This document shows, piece after piece, positions 7,183 to 16,875 of a stretch of DNA of 64,000 nucleotides (the first letter of the stretch is position 1; each line of letters begins with the position of its first letter). The DNA is from an uncultured Oscillospiraceae bacterium (GTDB lineage: Bacteria; Bacillota; Clostridia; Oscillospirales; Oscillospiraceae), in the NCBI GenBank assembly GCA_910585265.1, contig CAJUCA010000004.1, positions 35,429-99,428 of the forward strand, read 5' to 3'. The notes below the pieces were generated by a model. It made no database searches. It was not told the DNA's origin and was given only the letters and a program-made list of their open reading frames with translations. The position numbers were made by a program, and so were the translations under genes.

Positions 7183-9747
7183 ATGCTGGGCATCACACAT
7201 TTTACGGTGGAAGGGCTGTCTGAGGGCTGTGTCACAGACGAAAAGCGGCCCCGGTTTTCCTTCGCCCTGGAGAGCAGCAGGGCGGGAGCCAGGCTGAAAC
7301 GGGCGGTCCTCCATGTGGGGAACTGGGAGACTGGGGCGGACAGCCAGATTGCCATCCCCTATGGCGGACCGGCGCTGAAGCCGTTTACCGTATACACCGC
7401 CCGCCTGACGGTGGAGGACGGCACGGGAGAGACCGCTCAGGCAAAGCTCATCTTCGAGACCGGGCGGCTGGACACGCCCTGGACCGGGAAGTGGATCAGC
7501 GACCCGGCATACTGTTTTACGGAAAAAAAGGTGTCCCCCCGGCCCATGACATTCCGGAAGTGGGTCCGGACGGACAAGAAGATTGCCTCGGCCCGGATCT
7601 ATGCCACCGCCATGGGCATTTATGAGCTGACAGTGAACGGCCAAAAGGCCGGGGACCGCTATTTTGCCCCCGGCTTCACCTCATATAAAACCAACCTGCA
7701 ATACCAGACCTATGACGTGACGGACCTGCTCACCGGGGACGATGTCCTCCAGGTGGTGGTGGCCGGGGGCTGGGCGGTGGGTTCCTTCGTGTTCACCCGC
7801 ACCAACCGCAATGCGGCGGACCGCCAGGCCCTGCTGCTGGAGCTGCGGCTGACCTGCGAGGACGGCTCCGTTGAGATCATCGGCACCGACGAGAGCTGGC
7901 AGGTCACCGAGGAAGGGCCTTACCAGATGGCGGACTTCTACGACGGCGAGACCTATGACGCCACCGTCCGGGAGGAGGACATCCACTGGCGGCTGGCGGC
8001 CCGGGAAACCCTGCGGGTGCGGCCCCGGATCGCGGCTGACTACGGTGCGCCGGTGAAGGCCCACGAGCGGTTTGCCCCGGTAAGCTGTAACAGGTACCCT
8101 TCCGGCGTGCTCATTTACGACTTTGGCCAGAACTTTGCCGGAGTGGTGGAACTGAAGCTGAAGGGCAGAAAGGGCCAGGTGGTCACCGTCCGCCACGCGG
8201 AGATTTTGAACCCGGACGGCACGCTGAACACCCAATTCCTGCGCACCGCCAAGGCCACCGCCACCTATACCTGTGTGGATGGGGAGCAGACCTACTCCCC
8301 CCGGCTTACCTACATGGGTTTCCGCTACATCAGCGTGGAGGGCATTGAGGAAAAAAATCTGGAGGTCACTGGCGTAGCGCTGTACTCCGACCTGGAGCAG
8401 ACCGGCAGCTTCGCCTGCTCCAACGAAATGCTGAACCAGCTCCAGAGCAACATCGTGTGGGGAGCAAAGTCCAACCTGGTGGACATCCCCACCGACTGCC
8501 CCCAGCGGGACGAGCGCATGGGCTGGACCGGCGATATTGCCGTGTTCTCCCCCACCGCCTGCTACAACTTCGACATGGGCCGATTCCTCAACAAGTGGAT
8601 GTTAGACGTGAAGGCGGAGCAGTTCCCCGGCGGCGGCATCCCCAACACGGTGCCCCGGTGCGGCTATGGCTTCCCCGCCACCATGCCGGACATGGCGGTG
8701 GACTGGTGGGACGACGCCTGTGTGCTGGTGCCCTGGGCGGAGCATCGGGCCCGGGGCGATGTGGAGATTCTGCGGAAATGCTACTCCGTGATGAAGAAGT
8801 ATGTGAAGGCCTGCACCTTCTGGGCAGGGTTGCTTTCTACGGGAAAGAGGAAATACATCTGGCATACGCCCTCCGTATTCCACTTCGGCGACTGGGTGGC
8901 CCCGGACGTGCCCAAAATGAGCCAGTGGCAGGGCCGCAGCAAGTGGACTGCCACCGCCAGCCTGCGCAACACCAGCGCCCTGTTGTCCCAAATCGCGGAC
9001 ATCCTGGGGGAGGAGGCCGATGCCGCCCATTACCGGGACCTGAGCGAAAAGGCAGCCGACGCCTACTGCTCGGTGTTCACAGACGGCAGCGGTAAGTTGC
9101 TGGAGGAGTTCCAGACCGCCTACGTCCTGCCTTTGTATCTGGATATGTTCCCCAATGAAGGGGTCAAAGCCAAAGCGGCGGACAACCTGGCAAAGCTGGT
9201 GGAGCAGAATGACCACTGCATCGGCACCGGCTTCCCCGGCACGCCCTACGTCCTGTTCGCTTTGGCGGACAACGGCCATGTAGACACGGCCTATAATATG
9301 CTGCTAAACACCAAGTGCCCCTCCTGGCTGTACGAGGTAAAGATGGGGGCCACCACCATCTGGGAGCGCTGGGACGGTCTGGACGAGAACGGCGTGTGCC
9401 CCATCGGCGACGACGGCACCGACATGATGATCTCCTACAACCACTACGCCAGCGGCGCGGTGGGGGACTTCCTCTACCGCCGGGTGCTGGGTCTGGAGGC
9501 CGTGGAGCCGGGCTACAGGACCTTCGCTGTTAAGCCAATATTGGGGGGCGGGCTGACTTGGGCAAAGGGCAGTGTGCGCACCCCCTATGGTGAGGCCTCC
9601 GCAGAGTGGAAGATCGAAAACGGTACTTTCATCATCGTCATCCAAGTGCCCATGGGAACCACCTGTGAGCTGACCCTCCCCGACGGTACAAAGAAAGTCT
9701 GTCACAGCGGCAGGCACGAGGATACCTGCAAGCTGTCAAATATCTGA
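7183..9747 (+). CDS. Alpha-L-rhamnosidase, GH78
   Basis: 854 residues from ATG 7183, behind a GGGGGAGGGG site; no signal peptide. N-terminal fibronectin-like and Bac_rhamnosid_N-type beta domains are followed by a six-hairpin (alpha/alpha)6 catalytic domain and a C-terminal beta domain. Catalytic-region signature DCPQRDERMGWTGD is present with D438, E444 and D451, and E728 lies in TTIWERW. These correspond to the acidic cluster known in GH78. It removes terminal L-rhamnose from plant or microbial glycans or glycosides. It is the first gene of a nine-gene co-directional run and is probably cytosolic, working on material brought in by the next gene's transporter. Confidence 0.95.
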   Translation: MLGITHFTVEGLSEGCVTDEKRPRFSFALESSRAGARLKRAVLHVGNWETGADSQIAIPYGGPALKPFTVYTARLTVEDGTGETAQAKLIFETGRLDTPWTGKWISDPAYCFTEKKVSPRPMTFRKWVRTDKKIASARIYATAMGIYELTVNGQKAGDRYFAPGFTSYKTNLQYQTYDVTDLLTGDDVLQVVVAGGWAVGSFVFTRTNRNAADRQALLLELRLTCEDGSVEIIGTDESWQVTEEGPYQMADFYDGETYDATVREEDIHWRLAARETLRVRPRIAADYGAPVKAHERFAPVSCNRYPSGVLIYDFGQNFAGVVELKLKGRKGQVVTVRHAEILNPDGTLNTQFLRTAKATATYTCVDGEQTYSPRLTYMGFRYISVEGIEEKNLEVTGVALYSDLEQTGSFACSNEMLNQLQSNIVWGAKSNLVDIPTDCPQRDERMGWTGDIAVFSPTACYNFDMGRFLNKWMLDVKAEQFPGGGIPNTVPRCGYGFPATMPDMAVDWWDDACVLVPWAEHRARGDVEILRKCYSVMKKYVKACTFWAGLLSTGKRKYIWHTPSVFHFGDWVAPDVPKMSQWQGRSKWTATASLRNTSALLSQIADILGEEADAAHYRDLSEKAADAYCSVFTDGSGKLLEEFQTAYVLPLYLDMFPNEGVKAKAADNLAKLVEQNDHCIGTGFPGTPYVLFALADNGHVDTAYNMLLNTKCPSWLYEVKMGATTIWERWDGLDENGVCPIGDDGTDMMISYNHYASGAVGDFLYRRVLGLEAVEPGYRTFAVKPILGGGLTWAKGSVRTPYGEASAEWKIENGTFIIVIQVPMGTTCELTLPDGTKKVCHSGRHEDTCKLSNI

Positions 9748-9762
9748 GAAAGGATGATTGCC

Positions 9763-11223
9763 ATGTCCAAGAAACAAGAGGGGTTCTGGAGCACCCCCCT
9801 CACCAGCTCCCTGGTGAAGTCCCAGGATGTAAAGCTGCCGGAAATGCTGTTCGGCTACTTTATCGGCCCCTTCGGAGCGCTGTTGTCCTCTGGCATCTTC
9901 ACCAGCTTCCTGAACAAGTACTTCACAGACGTGCTCCGGCTGGATACCGGTTTCCTGTCTGCCCTCCAGCTGGTGTCCACCCTGCTCATCGTAGCGGCCA
10001 ACCTCATCGTGGGCCAGCTTATCGAGCGCACAAAAGCTCTGGCGGGCAAAGCCCGGCCCTGGGTGCTTCTGTCTGCCCTGACCCTCAGCGTGTCCAGCGT
10101 GCTCATGTTCATCGTCCCCTTTGAGGGTATGGCCAAAATGGTGTGGATCGCCATCGCTTATAACCTGTACTACGCCGTGGCCTATCCTATCTACAACACT
10201 GCCAACTCCACCCTGATTCCCGTGTCCACCCGGAACAGCCAGCAGCGGGGGGCCTTGGCCTCCTTCACCAACGTGGCCGGCCTGGGGGTCATGGGCGTGG
10301 GCTCCATGGTGTTCCCCATGCTAGTATCCAACGTGATGAAGGAAGACCAGAATATGTGGTTCCTGGTGATGCTGGGTGTGGCCATCTTCACCGGCCTGAC
10401 CATCTACCTCCAGTTCAAGTTCACCCGGGAGCGGGTCACCGAGGAGAGCATGGGGACGTCCGACAGCGCCGCCCAACCCAAGACCGCTTCCATGGGCGAG
10501 CAGCTCAAGGCCGTCACCAGCGAGAAGTGGTGGTGGATCGCCATCCTGTTTTATATGGGCTTCCAGTGGAGCGGCGCTATGAAGAACGGCTCCATGAGCT
10601 ATTTCTGCCAGTGGGTGGTGGACAGTTCCATGCTGAGTGGAGACTACGGCGCGGCCCAGTCCCTGCTGGCGATTTTGGGCGCGATCCCCATGGCCGCAGC
10701 GGCCGCGTTGGTGGTCCCTCTGGCCAACAGGTTCGGAAAACGCATGGTCACCATTGCGGGTATGCTGCTGGGCGTCGCGGGCGGTGTCATCGCTGGCCTG
10801 GGCGGCGGCAGCATCATTCCCGTGGCCATCGGCGTGGCGCTGAAATGCCTGGGCTCCGCCCCGGCCTGCTACCTGATCCTGGCCATGCTGGCCGACGTCA
10901 TCGATCACATCGAGTTCACCAGCGGCATCCGCACCGACGGGCTCACCATGTCCATCTACAGCTCCATCATGGTGGCCGCCACCCCGGTGTGCAACGCCAT
11001 CTTCATGGCCATGCTGGGCGCTTCCGGCTACATGGCGCCCCCGGAGGACGCCGCCGCTGCCGCCGCCATGACCCAGTCCGCCGCTGTCCAGTCCACCATC
11101 AGCATCAGCTATATCTGGATTGAGACCATTGCCTACGCCGCCTGCGCCGCCCTGATGCTCCTCTGGACGGTGGAAAAGAACCTCCCCGAGGAGCAGAAGG
11201 CCATCGCCGAGCGCAAGAAGTAA
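9763..11223 (+). CDS. GPH-family sugar:cation symporter
   Basis: 486 residues with about twelve membrane segments. The fold and length fit the glycoside-pentoside-hexuronide group of the major facilitator superfamily (MelB/XynB-like), which imports glycosides or sugars with H+ or Na+. Two in-frame ATGs are close together; 9763 is better spaced from GAAAGG than 9754. The C-terminal loop around the text PPEDAAAAAAMTQ is alanine-rich and low-complexity. Placed 15 bases after the rhamnosidase and 64 before a GH3 enzyme, it is the most likely entry route for the operon's substrate. Confidence 0.9.
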   Translation: MSKKQEGFWSTPLTSSLVKSQDVKLPEMLFGYFIGPFGALLSSGIFTSFLNKYFTDVLRLDTGFLSALQLVSTLLIVAANLIVGQLIERTKALAGKARPWVLLSALTLSVSSVLMFIVPFEGMAKMVWIAIAYNLYYAVAYPIYNTANSTLIPVSTRNSQQRGALASFTNVAGLGVMGVGSMVFPMLVSNVMKEDQNMWFLVMLGVAIFTGLTIYLQFKFTRERVTEESMGTSDSAAQPKTASMGEQLKAVTSEKWWWIAILFYMGFQWSGAMKNGSMSYFCQWVVDSSMLSGDYGAAQSLLAILGAIPMAAAAALVVPLANRFGKRMVTIAGMLLGVAGGVIAGLGGGSIIPVAIGVALKCLGSAPACYLILAMLADVIDHIEFTSGIRTDGLTMSIYSSIMVAATPVCNAIFMAMLGASGYMAPPEDAAAAAAMTQSAAVQSTISISYIWIETIAYAACAALMLLWTVEKNLPEEQKAIAERKK

Positions 11224-11287
11224 ACCTGTGAAGCATAGCCCTCCGGGGCTTTGTGGATAGAGGAAATCAGAATCAGGAGGGAAAAAC

Positions 11288-14200
11288 ATGAACGCAAGCA
11301 AGAAATCCGGTCGGGGCTCGCAGCGTCTGTGGCGCGGCCTGACCACCGTCACCGCCTCCGTGCTGGCCCTGGCGCTGTGCGCCCAGCCGCTGGTCAGCGC
11401 CAACCGCACGGACCTCGACAAGTTTTTGAGGACCCAGAGCAGCAAAATCGTGACCGACGACAGCGACAGCCAGGATCTGTTCGCCTACAAGTCCGACTAC
11501 ACCAGCACCACCGAGTTGCTGGACGCCATCGAGGACCTGGGTGAGCGCATGAGCGAGGAGGGCACCGTCCTGCTGAAGAACAACGGGGCGCTCCCCCTGT
11601 CCGCCGGGGAGAAGGGGAAGGTTTCCCTGCTGGGCTTCTCCAGCTACTACCCCCTCATGGGCGGCATTATGGGCTCCAGCCTCACCCCCAACCAGGGCAC
11701 CGACGCCGACACCGTGGACCTGGTCCAGGCCCTCACCGCCCGGGGATTCACCCTGAATCCTGACCTTCAGCCCCTGTACCAGTCCTTGGAGTCCACCTTC
11801 GCCACTGAAGTGCAGACCTGGGCCGGCAGCGTCACTTACAACACGCTCACCGCCCCCAGTGTCGGCGGCGTGTTCTCCAGCAAGGAGCCCTCTCAGTCCG
11901 CCCTGACCGGGGCAGACGCCAACTGGAAAAACGGCCTGTCCGACTACAATGTGATGATCGTCACCATTGCCCGGGCGGCCAGTGAGAACGCCACCTATCT
12001 GCCCGGCGAAGCGGGGGTGGACCCCTCTCAGAACCTGAACCAGGCTGACCCCCTGGGCCTGTCCGACGACGAGCGGGACCTGATCCAGGCCGCTGTGGAG
12101 GCCAAGGGAGCCGACGGCAAGGTCATCGTACTGCTGAACAGCGCCAGCGCCCTGGAGGTGCAGGAGATCCAGGACAACGACGGCGTGGACGCCATCCTCC
12201 AGGCCGGCCTGCCCGGCGGCTACGGCTTCTACGGGGTGGCGGACATCCTGTCCGGCGACGCCAACCCCTCCGGCCACCTGTCTGACACCTATGCCGCGGA
12301 CATCTCCGCCTCCCCTGCGGCGCAGAACTTCGGCAATTTTGAGTGGACCAACCCCGACCCCACTACCACCACCAACTCCGCCATCGTCCAGGCTGAGGGC
12401 ATCTACATGGGCTACAAGTACTATGAGACCCGGTATGCCGACGTGGTGCTGGGCCAGGGCAACGCCGGGGCCTGGGATTATGACAGCGAGGTCACCTATC
12501 CCTTCGGCTACGGCCTGAGCTACACCACCTTCGAGCAGACCCTGGACAGCCTCAAGGTGGACCTGGGTGAAAAGACGGTCACCGCTGAGGTCACCGTGAA
12601 GAACACCGGGGATGTGGCCGGTAAGGACGCCATCCAGCTCTACGTCTCTCTGCCCTACATCACCGGAGGGTTGGAGAAAGCCGCCGTTCAGCTGCTGGAC
12701 TACGCAAAAACCGACGAGCTGGCCCCCGGCGAATCCAAGAGCTATACCCTGACGGCCGATATGCAGAACATGACCAGCTGGGACAGCGAGGCGGACAACG
12801 CCGCCGGGACCAAGGGCTGCTTTGTGCTGGACGCGGGCGACTACCTGTTTACCGTGGGTGACGACGCCCATGACGCAGTGAACAACGTGCTGGCCGCCCA
12901 GGGCGTCTCTGTGGGCGGCGACAGCGCCAACGTCAAGACCTGGACTCTGAACAGCCGGGACGGCGACACCTTCGCCCGCACCAAAAACGGCACCGCCGTG
13001 GAAAACCAGCTGGCCGACATGGATGTGAACTACTGGCTGCCCGGCACCGCCACCTACCTGTCCCGCTCCGACTGGCAGGGCACCTGGCCCAAGACCTACT
13101 CCGGCCTCACCGCCACCGCCGAAATGCTGGATATCCTGGACAATGACATCTACGTCATCAGCCCGGACAACGGCGACCCGGCCTCTGTTACCTTCGGCGC
13201 GCAAAACGGCCTGACTCTGGCGGACCTGAAGGGCGTCACCGACCTGGACGACCCCCGCTGGTCCCAGCTCATGGATCAGATCACCCTGGAGGAGTGCATG
13301 ATCCGCACCGGCTTCGGCGGTACCTCCACCAAGGCCATCCCCTCCATCATGTCCCCCGAGGCCATCCAGAACGACGGCCCCAACGGCATCTACTCCTACC
13401 CCCTGGGCCAGTACGCCAACACAGATGCCTCCACCGGCGACCCCTGCGCCGTAGAGGCCGACGATCCCAACCTGACCTACAAATTCGGAACCATGGCCGC
13501 TGCCCCCGTGGTGGGCCAGACCTTTAACAAGGACCTGGCTCGGGAGTTCGGAGAGGTGTGCGGCAACTACTCCCTGTGGGCCAACCTGACCATCTACTGG
13601 GGCTGCGGCACCAACCTGCACCGCGTTCCTTACAACGCCCGCAACCACGACTACTACTCCGAGGACCCGGTGCTCACCGCCGGTCAGGGCAACGAGTTTG
13701 TCCAGGCCGGTTTGAAATACGGCTGTCTGATCGCCCCCAAGCACCTGGCCTTCAATGACACCGAAATCAACCGCTCCGGCGTGGCCACCTTCATGACCGA
13801 GCAGCAAGCCCGCGAGAACGAGCTGCGGGGCACCCAGGCCATCGTTGAGAACGGGGCCCTGGCCCTTATGACCGCCTACAACCGCGTGGGCGTCACCCAG
13901 GACAACGCCCACACCGGCCTGATTATGAACATTCTCCACGGCGAGTGGGGCTTTAAGGGCCTGATTTCCGAGGACTTTATCCAGGACGCCAATTACACCG
14001 CCCTCAAGGAGGCCGTCATGAACGGCGTGACCATGAGCTGCAACACCGGCGAGAATACCGCCGCCGCCGTGGCTGAGAAGTACGGTTACTGGACCGTGGA
14101 CGCCGTGAGCAAGGACGCCCAGCTGATGGCCGCCCTCAAGCAGGCCATGACCTGGCAGAACTACGCCCTGGCCAACTCCAACGCCCTGGACGGCCTGTCC

Positions 14201-14329
14201 TCCAGCTCCCGGCTGGTGTCCGTGCGCACCTGGTACGACAACCTGGTCACCGGATTGCAGATCGGCTTTGGCGTGCTGACCGTGGCCTGTGCCGCTATGT
14301 ATGTGATGTCCGCCAAAAAGAAAGACTGA
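11288..14329 (+). CDS. Domain-swapped, membrane-anchored GH3 glycosidase
   Basis: 1013 residues behind AGGAGGG. An N-terminal signal/anchor (about 15-35) is followed by the alpha/beta-sandwich domain that normally sits second in GH3 (starting EEGTVLLKNNGALPL). A fibronectin III-like domain (about 410-500) comes next, and the (beta/alpha) barrel that normally comes first begins at about 640. The probable nucleophile is D896 in GLISEDF, aligned to the usual V-V-T-D motif. The C-terminus has a membrane helix and a basic tail KKKD. Reversed domain order is known in a GH3 subgroup of ruminal and gut clostridia (Ruminococcus albus type). Membrane attachment at both ends puts the catalytic part outside the cell. 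Likely activity: beta-glucosidase or beta-xylosidase. Confidence 0.9.
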   Translation: MNASKKSGRGSQRLWRGLTTVTASVLALALCAQPLVSANRTDLDKFLRTQSSKIVTDDSDSQDLFAYKSDYTSTTELLDAIEDLGERMSEEGTVLLKNNGALPLSAGEKGKVSLLGFSSYYPLMGGIMGSSLTPNQGTDADTVDLVQALTARGFTLNPDLQPLYQSLESTFATEVQTWAGSVTYNTLTAPSVGGVFSSKEPSQSALTGADANWKNGLSDYNVMIVTIARAASENATYLPGEAGVDPSQNLNQADPLGLSDDERDLIQAAVEAKGADGKVIVLLNSASALEVQEIQDNDGVDAILQAGLPGGYGFYGVADILSGDANPSGHLSDTYAADISASPAAQNFGNFEWTNPDPTTTTNSAIVQAEGIYMGYKYYETRYADVVLGQGNAGAWDYDSEVTYPFGYGLSYTTFEQTLDSLKVDLGEKTVTAEVTVKNTGDVAGKDAIQLYVSLPYITGGLEKAAVQLLDYAKTDELAPGESKSYTLTADMQNMTSWDSEADNAAGTKGCFVLDAGDYLFTVGDDAHDAVNNVLAAQGVSVGGDSANVKTWTLNSRDGDTFARTKNGTAVENQLADMDVNYWLPGTATYLSRSDWQGTWPKTYSGLTATAEMLDILDNDIYVISPDNGDPASVTFGAQNGLTLADLKGVTDLDDPRWSQLMDQITLEECMIRTGFGGTSTKAIPSIMSPEAIQNDGPNGIYSYPLGQYANTDASTGDPCAVEADDPNLTYKFGTMAAAPVVGQTFNKDLAREFGEVCGNYSLWANLTIYWGCGTNLHRVPYNARNHDYYSEDPVLTAGQGNEFVQAGLKYGCLIAPKHLAFNDTEINRSGVATFMTEQQARENELRGTQAIVENGALALMTAYNRVGVTQDNAHTGLIMNILHGEWGFKGLISEDFIQDANYTALKEAVMNGVTMSCNTGENTAAAVAEKYGYWTVDAVSKDAQLMAALKQAMTWQNYALANSNALDGLSSSSRLVSVRTWYDNLVTGLQIGFGVLTVACAAMYVMSAKKKD

Positions 14330-14346
14330 GACAGGAGGGAAATGCA

Positions 14347-14763
14347 ATGAAAAAATCCGTGGGATTCTTTATGACTATCCTCTCCGCCGCCGCGGCGGCG
14401 GTGGGAGCGGCAGCCTATTTCATGAACTGCCGAACCAACTATTTCATCAATCTGGGCATTGACCCCGTGGTGATGGGCTGTGCCGTGTGCGCCATCGTAC
14501 TCCAGGCAGCCTATATCATAGTGACTCAAAAGGGGAACCAGCTGTGGACCGATATCCTGGCTGTACTGCCCCCGGTGCTGCTCATCGTGGCCACCATCAC
14601 CCTGGCGGGCAGCCGCATCAGCGGCATTGCCTCCATCATGACCTTTGAGAACAACGCACAGAACATGGCCGACCTGACCAGCGCCATCGTGGGCATCGCC
14701 GCCTGCCTCATCGCTACCATCGTGGGCATCGCGGCCTCCTTCTTCGATACGGTGAAGGAGTAA
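14347..14763 (+). CDS. Small four-helix membrane protein
   Basis: 138 residues behind AGGAGGG, 17 bases after the GH3 stop. About four hydrophobic helices (near 8-25, 38-58, 66-86, 108-130) connected by short loops. I do not recognise the family, but the tight linkage suggests that it works with the double-anchored GH3 enzyme in the membrane. Translation starts MKKSVGFFMTILSAAAAAV. Confidence 0.75.
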   Translation: MKKSVGFFMTILSAAAAAVGAAAYFMNCRTNYFINLGIDPVVMGCAVCAIVLQAAYIIVTQKGNQLWTDILAVLPPVLLIVATITLAGSRISGIASIMTFENNAQNMADLTSAIVGIAACLIATIVGIAASFFDTVKE

Positions 14764-14846
14764 GCCAGGCAAGCCCTGACAGGAACGCCCGCCCCGGCTC
14801 TTTGGGGCGGGCTTCCGGTATACGACCTGCAAAAGGAGGGGAAACC

Positions 14847-16646
14847 GTGAAAAAAGCGGCGCTTTTTGTCATGGCGGCCCTCCTTTTGCCCTTGTTGGGG
14901 TGTAAAAGTGAATCGGGAGCGCCGGAGCCCCGCCTCTGCCGTGTGGTGCTGGAGGAGGGGGAGGGCTTTACCGCCCAGACCTACACCGGGCAAACCTCTC
15001 CCGGCGGGGAGCTGCGCTTTGCGCTCCAGCTAGAGGACGGCTACACCGTCACGGGCGCGGATTTTGGCGGCTGCGCTCTGGAGCGGGAGCCAGGGGGCGG
15101 TATCACGCTAGTCCTGCCCGAGGTGCGCTATTCCACGGCGGTGCGGCTGAGCGTGGAGCGCACCGGTGCAGTGCTGGCCTACCATGCCAACGGCGGCGTG
15201 CGGCTGGATGGGGGCAGCGCAGAAGAGGCCCTAGAGCTCCCCGTCACTCCGTCTCATTTGCGGCGGAACACCTCTATTGGGGTTGATTTGTTTACACGGC
15301 CTGGATACATCCTCTCCGGCTGGAACACCGCGCCGGACGGCTCGGGCACAGCGGTGGGGCTGGGCAGCCGGGTCACGCCGTCGGAAGGGCTGGTGCTCTA
15401 CGCACAGTGGAGCCGCTGGGCCGATCCCGGCTTGTTTCAATGGGAGCCTCTGGGAGACGGCGCGGCCATCACCGCTTATAGTGGGACCGAGGGTGTTCTC
15501 ACCATTCCGGCGGAGCTGGACGGCCTACCGGTGCGGGCCATCAAAGACAGAGCCTTCGCCGGAGCGGTCTGTCATACGGTCATCCTCCCGGACACCCTGC
15601 GGACGGTGGAAAACGGTGCCTTTGACGGGTGCGCCCTGGAGGAGCTGTACCTGTTTGATGGCCTGCGCACCATCAGCGACTATTCCTTTTCCAACTGTGA
15701 AAATCTGCGGACCCTCCACATCAACGCCGCCCTGCCCCCGGTGTACAGCGGCAGCTATTACGCCGCCTTCGCCGACAAATTCGACCGGCTGCTGTCTCTG
15801 CGGGACCGGCGGAAGATCGTGTTGTTTTCCGGCTCCTCCGCCCGGTTCGGATATGACAGCGAAAAAATTGACGCCGCTTTTGAAAACTTCGACGTGGTAA
15901 ACATGGGCGTATTCGCCTACACCAACGCCCTACCCCAGATGGAGCTGATCCTGACCTGCATGGGGGAGGGAGACGTCCTGCTCCATTCTCCGGAGTTCGA
16001 CGCAGCCCAGCGGCAGTTCTGCACCACCGCCAACCTGGACGGGGCATTTTTCAACATGATTGAGGCAAATTATGATATCCTATCATTGCTGGACCTGCGG
16101 CAATACGGCCAGGTGTTTACCGCCTTTTCCGCCTACCTGGACAGCCGGGAGGGGATGGACCCGCGCGGCTATGCCCTGTCCTCATCGGATTTCGATGAGG
16201 ATGGAGATCCGGTGGACACACCCAGCTATAATGAGTATGGTGATTACATTCTGTATCGTCCCAATGCCGCCGACGAGCGCCCCATTTACGGCCTGCCTGT
16301 GGATTACACGGTGCGATCCTTTCCGCAAAGCGCCTTCATCGACCCCTTGAACCAGGAATACCGACGCTTTTTGGACAAAGGGGTAAACGTGTATTTCACC
16401 TACGCCCCCCGAAACCGGCTGGCCGTTTCAGAGGACAGCACTCCCGAGGCCCAGACAGAGCTTGACGCCTATTTTCGCAAAACCCTGTGCGTCCCAGTGC
16501 TGGGTGATGTGAAAAACTCTCTGGTCAGCGGTGTGTATCTTTACGGCACGGACAACCATCTGTCAACCGAGGGTGCAGCTCTACGTACACAAAATATCAT
16601 TGCAGAACTTGCGGCTCACCTGGAACAGGAGGGCGGCTATGATTGA
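14847..16646 (+). CDS. Lipoprotein with LRR_5 repeats and C-terminal SGNH/AlgJ-like domain
   Basis: 599 residues from GTG 14847 behind AAAGGAGGGG. The signal peptide ends in lipobox LLGC, so it is a surface lipoprotein. A Listeria-Bacteroides (InlB B-type) repeat (about 110-190, FxxxGWNTxxDGSG pattern) is followed by BspA-type leucine-rich repeats (about 200-300). The last part is an SGNH-like domain with block I VLFSGSSARFGYDS and a late DNHLSTEGA motif. Such domains transfer or remove acyl groups on polysaccharides with an MBOAT partner. That partner gene follows two genes later. The order LRR then SGNH is the mirror image of the protein at 18241. Confidence 0.8.
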   Translation: MKKAALFVMAALLLPLLGCKSESGAPEPRLCRVVLEEGEGFTAQTYTGQTSPGGELRFALQLEDGYTVTGADFGGCALEREPGGGITLVLPEVRYSTAVRLSVERTGAVLAYHANGGVRLDGGSAEEALELPVTPSHLRRNTSIGVDLFTRPGYILSGWNTAPDGSGTAVGLGSRVTPSEGLVLYAQWSRWADPGLFQWEPLGDGAAITAYSGTEGVLTIPAELDGLPVRAIKDRAFAGAVCHTVILPDTLRTVENGAFDGCALEELYLFDGLRTISDYSFSNCENLRTLHINAALPPVYSGSYYAAFADKFDRLLSLRDRRKIVLFSGSSARFGYDSEKIDAAFENFDVVNMGVFAYTNALPQMELILTCMGEGDVLLHSPEFDAAQRQFCTTANLDGAFFNMIEANYDILSLLDLRQYGQVFTAFSAYLDSREGMDPRGYALSSSDFDEDGDPVDTPSYNEYGDYILYRPNAADERPIYGLPVDYTVRSFPQSAFIDPLNQEYRRFLDKGVNVYFTYAPRNRLAVSEDSTPEAQTELDAYFRKTLCVPVLGDVKNSLVSGVYLYGTDNHLSTEGAALRTQNIIAELAAHLEQEGGYD

Positions 16647-16875
16647 TATGCTGACGGTGTTCCTGTTTGGGACCGGGGCGCTGTTCGCCGCCCTGTGTGG
16701 ACTGCTGCGGCGGGGCCGCCCCCTGTGGGCGCTGCTGGCGGCGGTGTGCACGGAATTGGGTTTGCTGGCGGGGCTGGCGCTGGATTCATCGCTGAGTGAG
16801 CTGCTGCCCCCTCTGCTGATTGTGTGCGCCGTGAGTATGGCTTCGCTCCTCTACGGGAAGGAGGGTGGCGCGTGA
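16639..16875 (+). CDS. Small membrane protein of the O-acylation module
   Basis: 78 residues starting ATG 16639, inside the end of the lipoprotein gene and behind AGGAGGG. It has two or three hydrophobic helices separated by an RRGRP turn. Its stop overlaps the GTG start of the MBOAT gene by four bases, so all three genes are translationally coupled. No family recognised. By position it may be an accessory subunit of the acyl-transfer complex. Confidence 0.75.
   Translation: MIDMLTVFLFGTGALFAALCGLLRRGRPLWALLAAVCTELGLLAGLALDSSLSELLPPLLIVCAVSMASLLYGKEGGA

Noticed and set aside
11273..14347. Very long minus-strand open frame (over 1000 codons) opposite the GH3 gene
   Set aside because: Gly/Val/His-rich composition with no family motif; it is the codon-bias shadow of the GH3 gene. 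Similar long shadows opposite rhaB, GH43, DUF4097, pepF, mutS and the U32 gene were dropped for the same reason.
16300..16875. MBOAT/SGNH set as a dlt (D-alanylation) operon
   Set aside because: No DltA or DltC gene is present, and the SGNH proteins carry LRR domains, so D-alanylation is unlikely.
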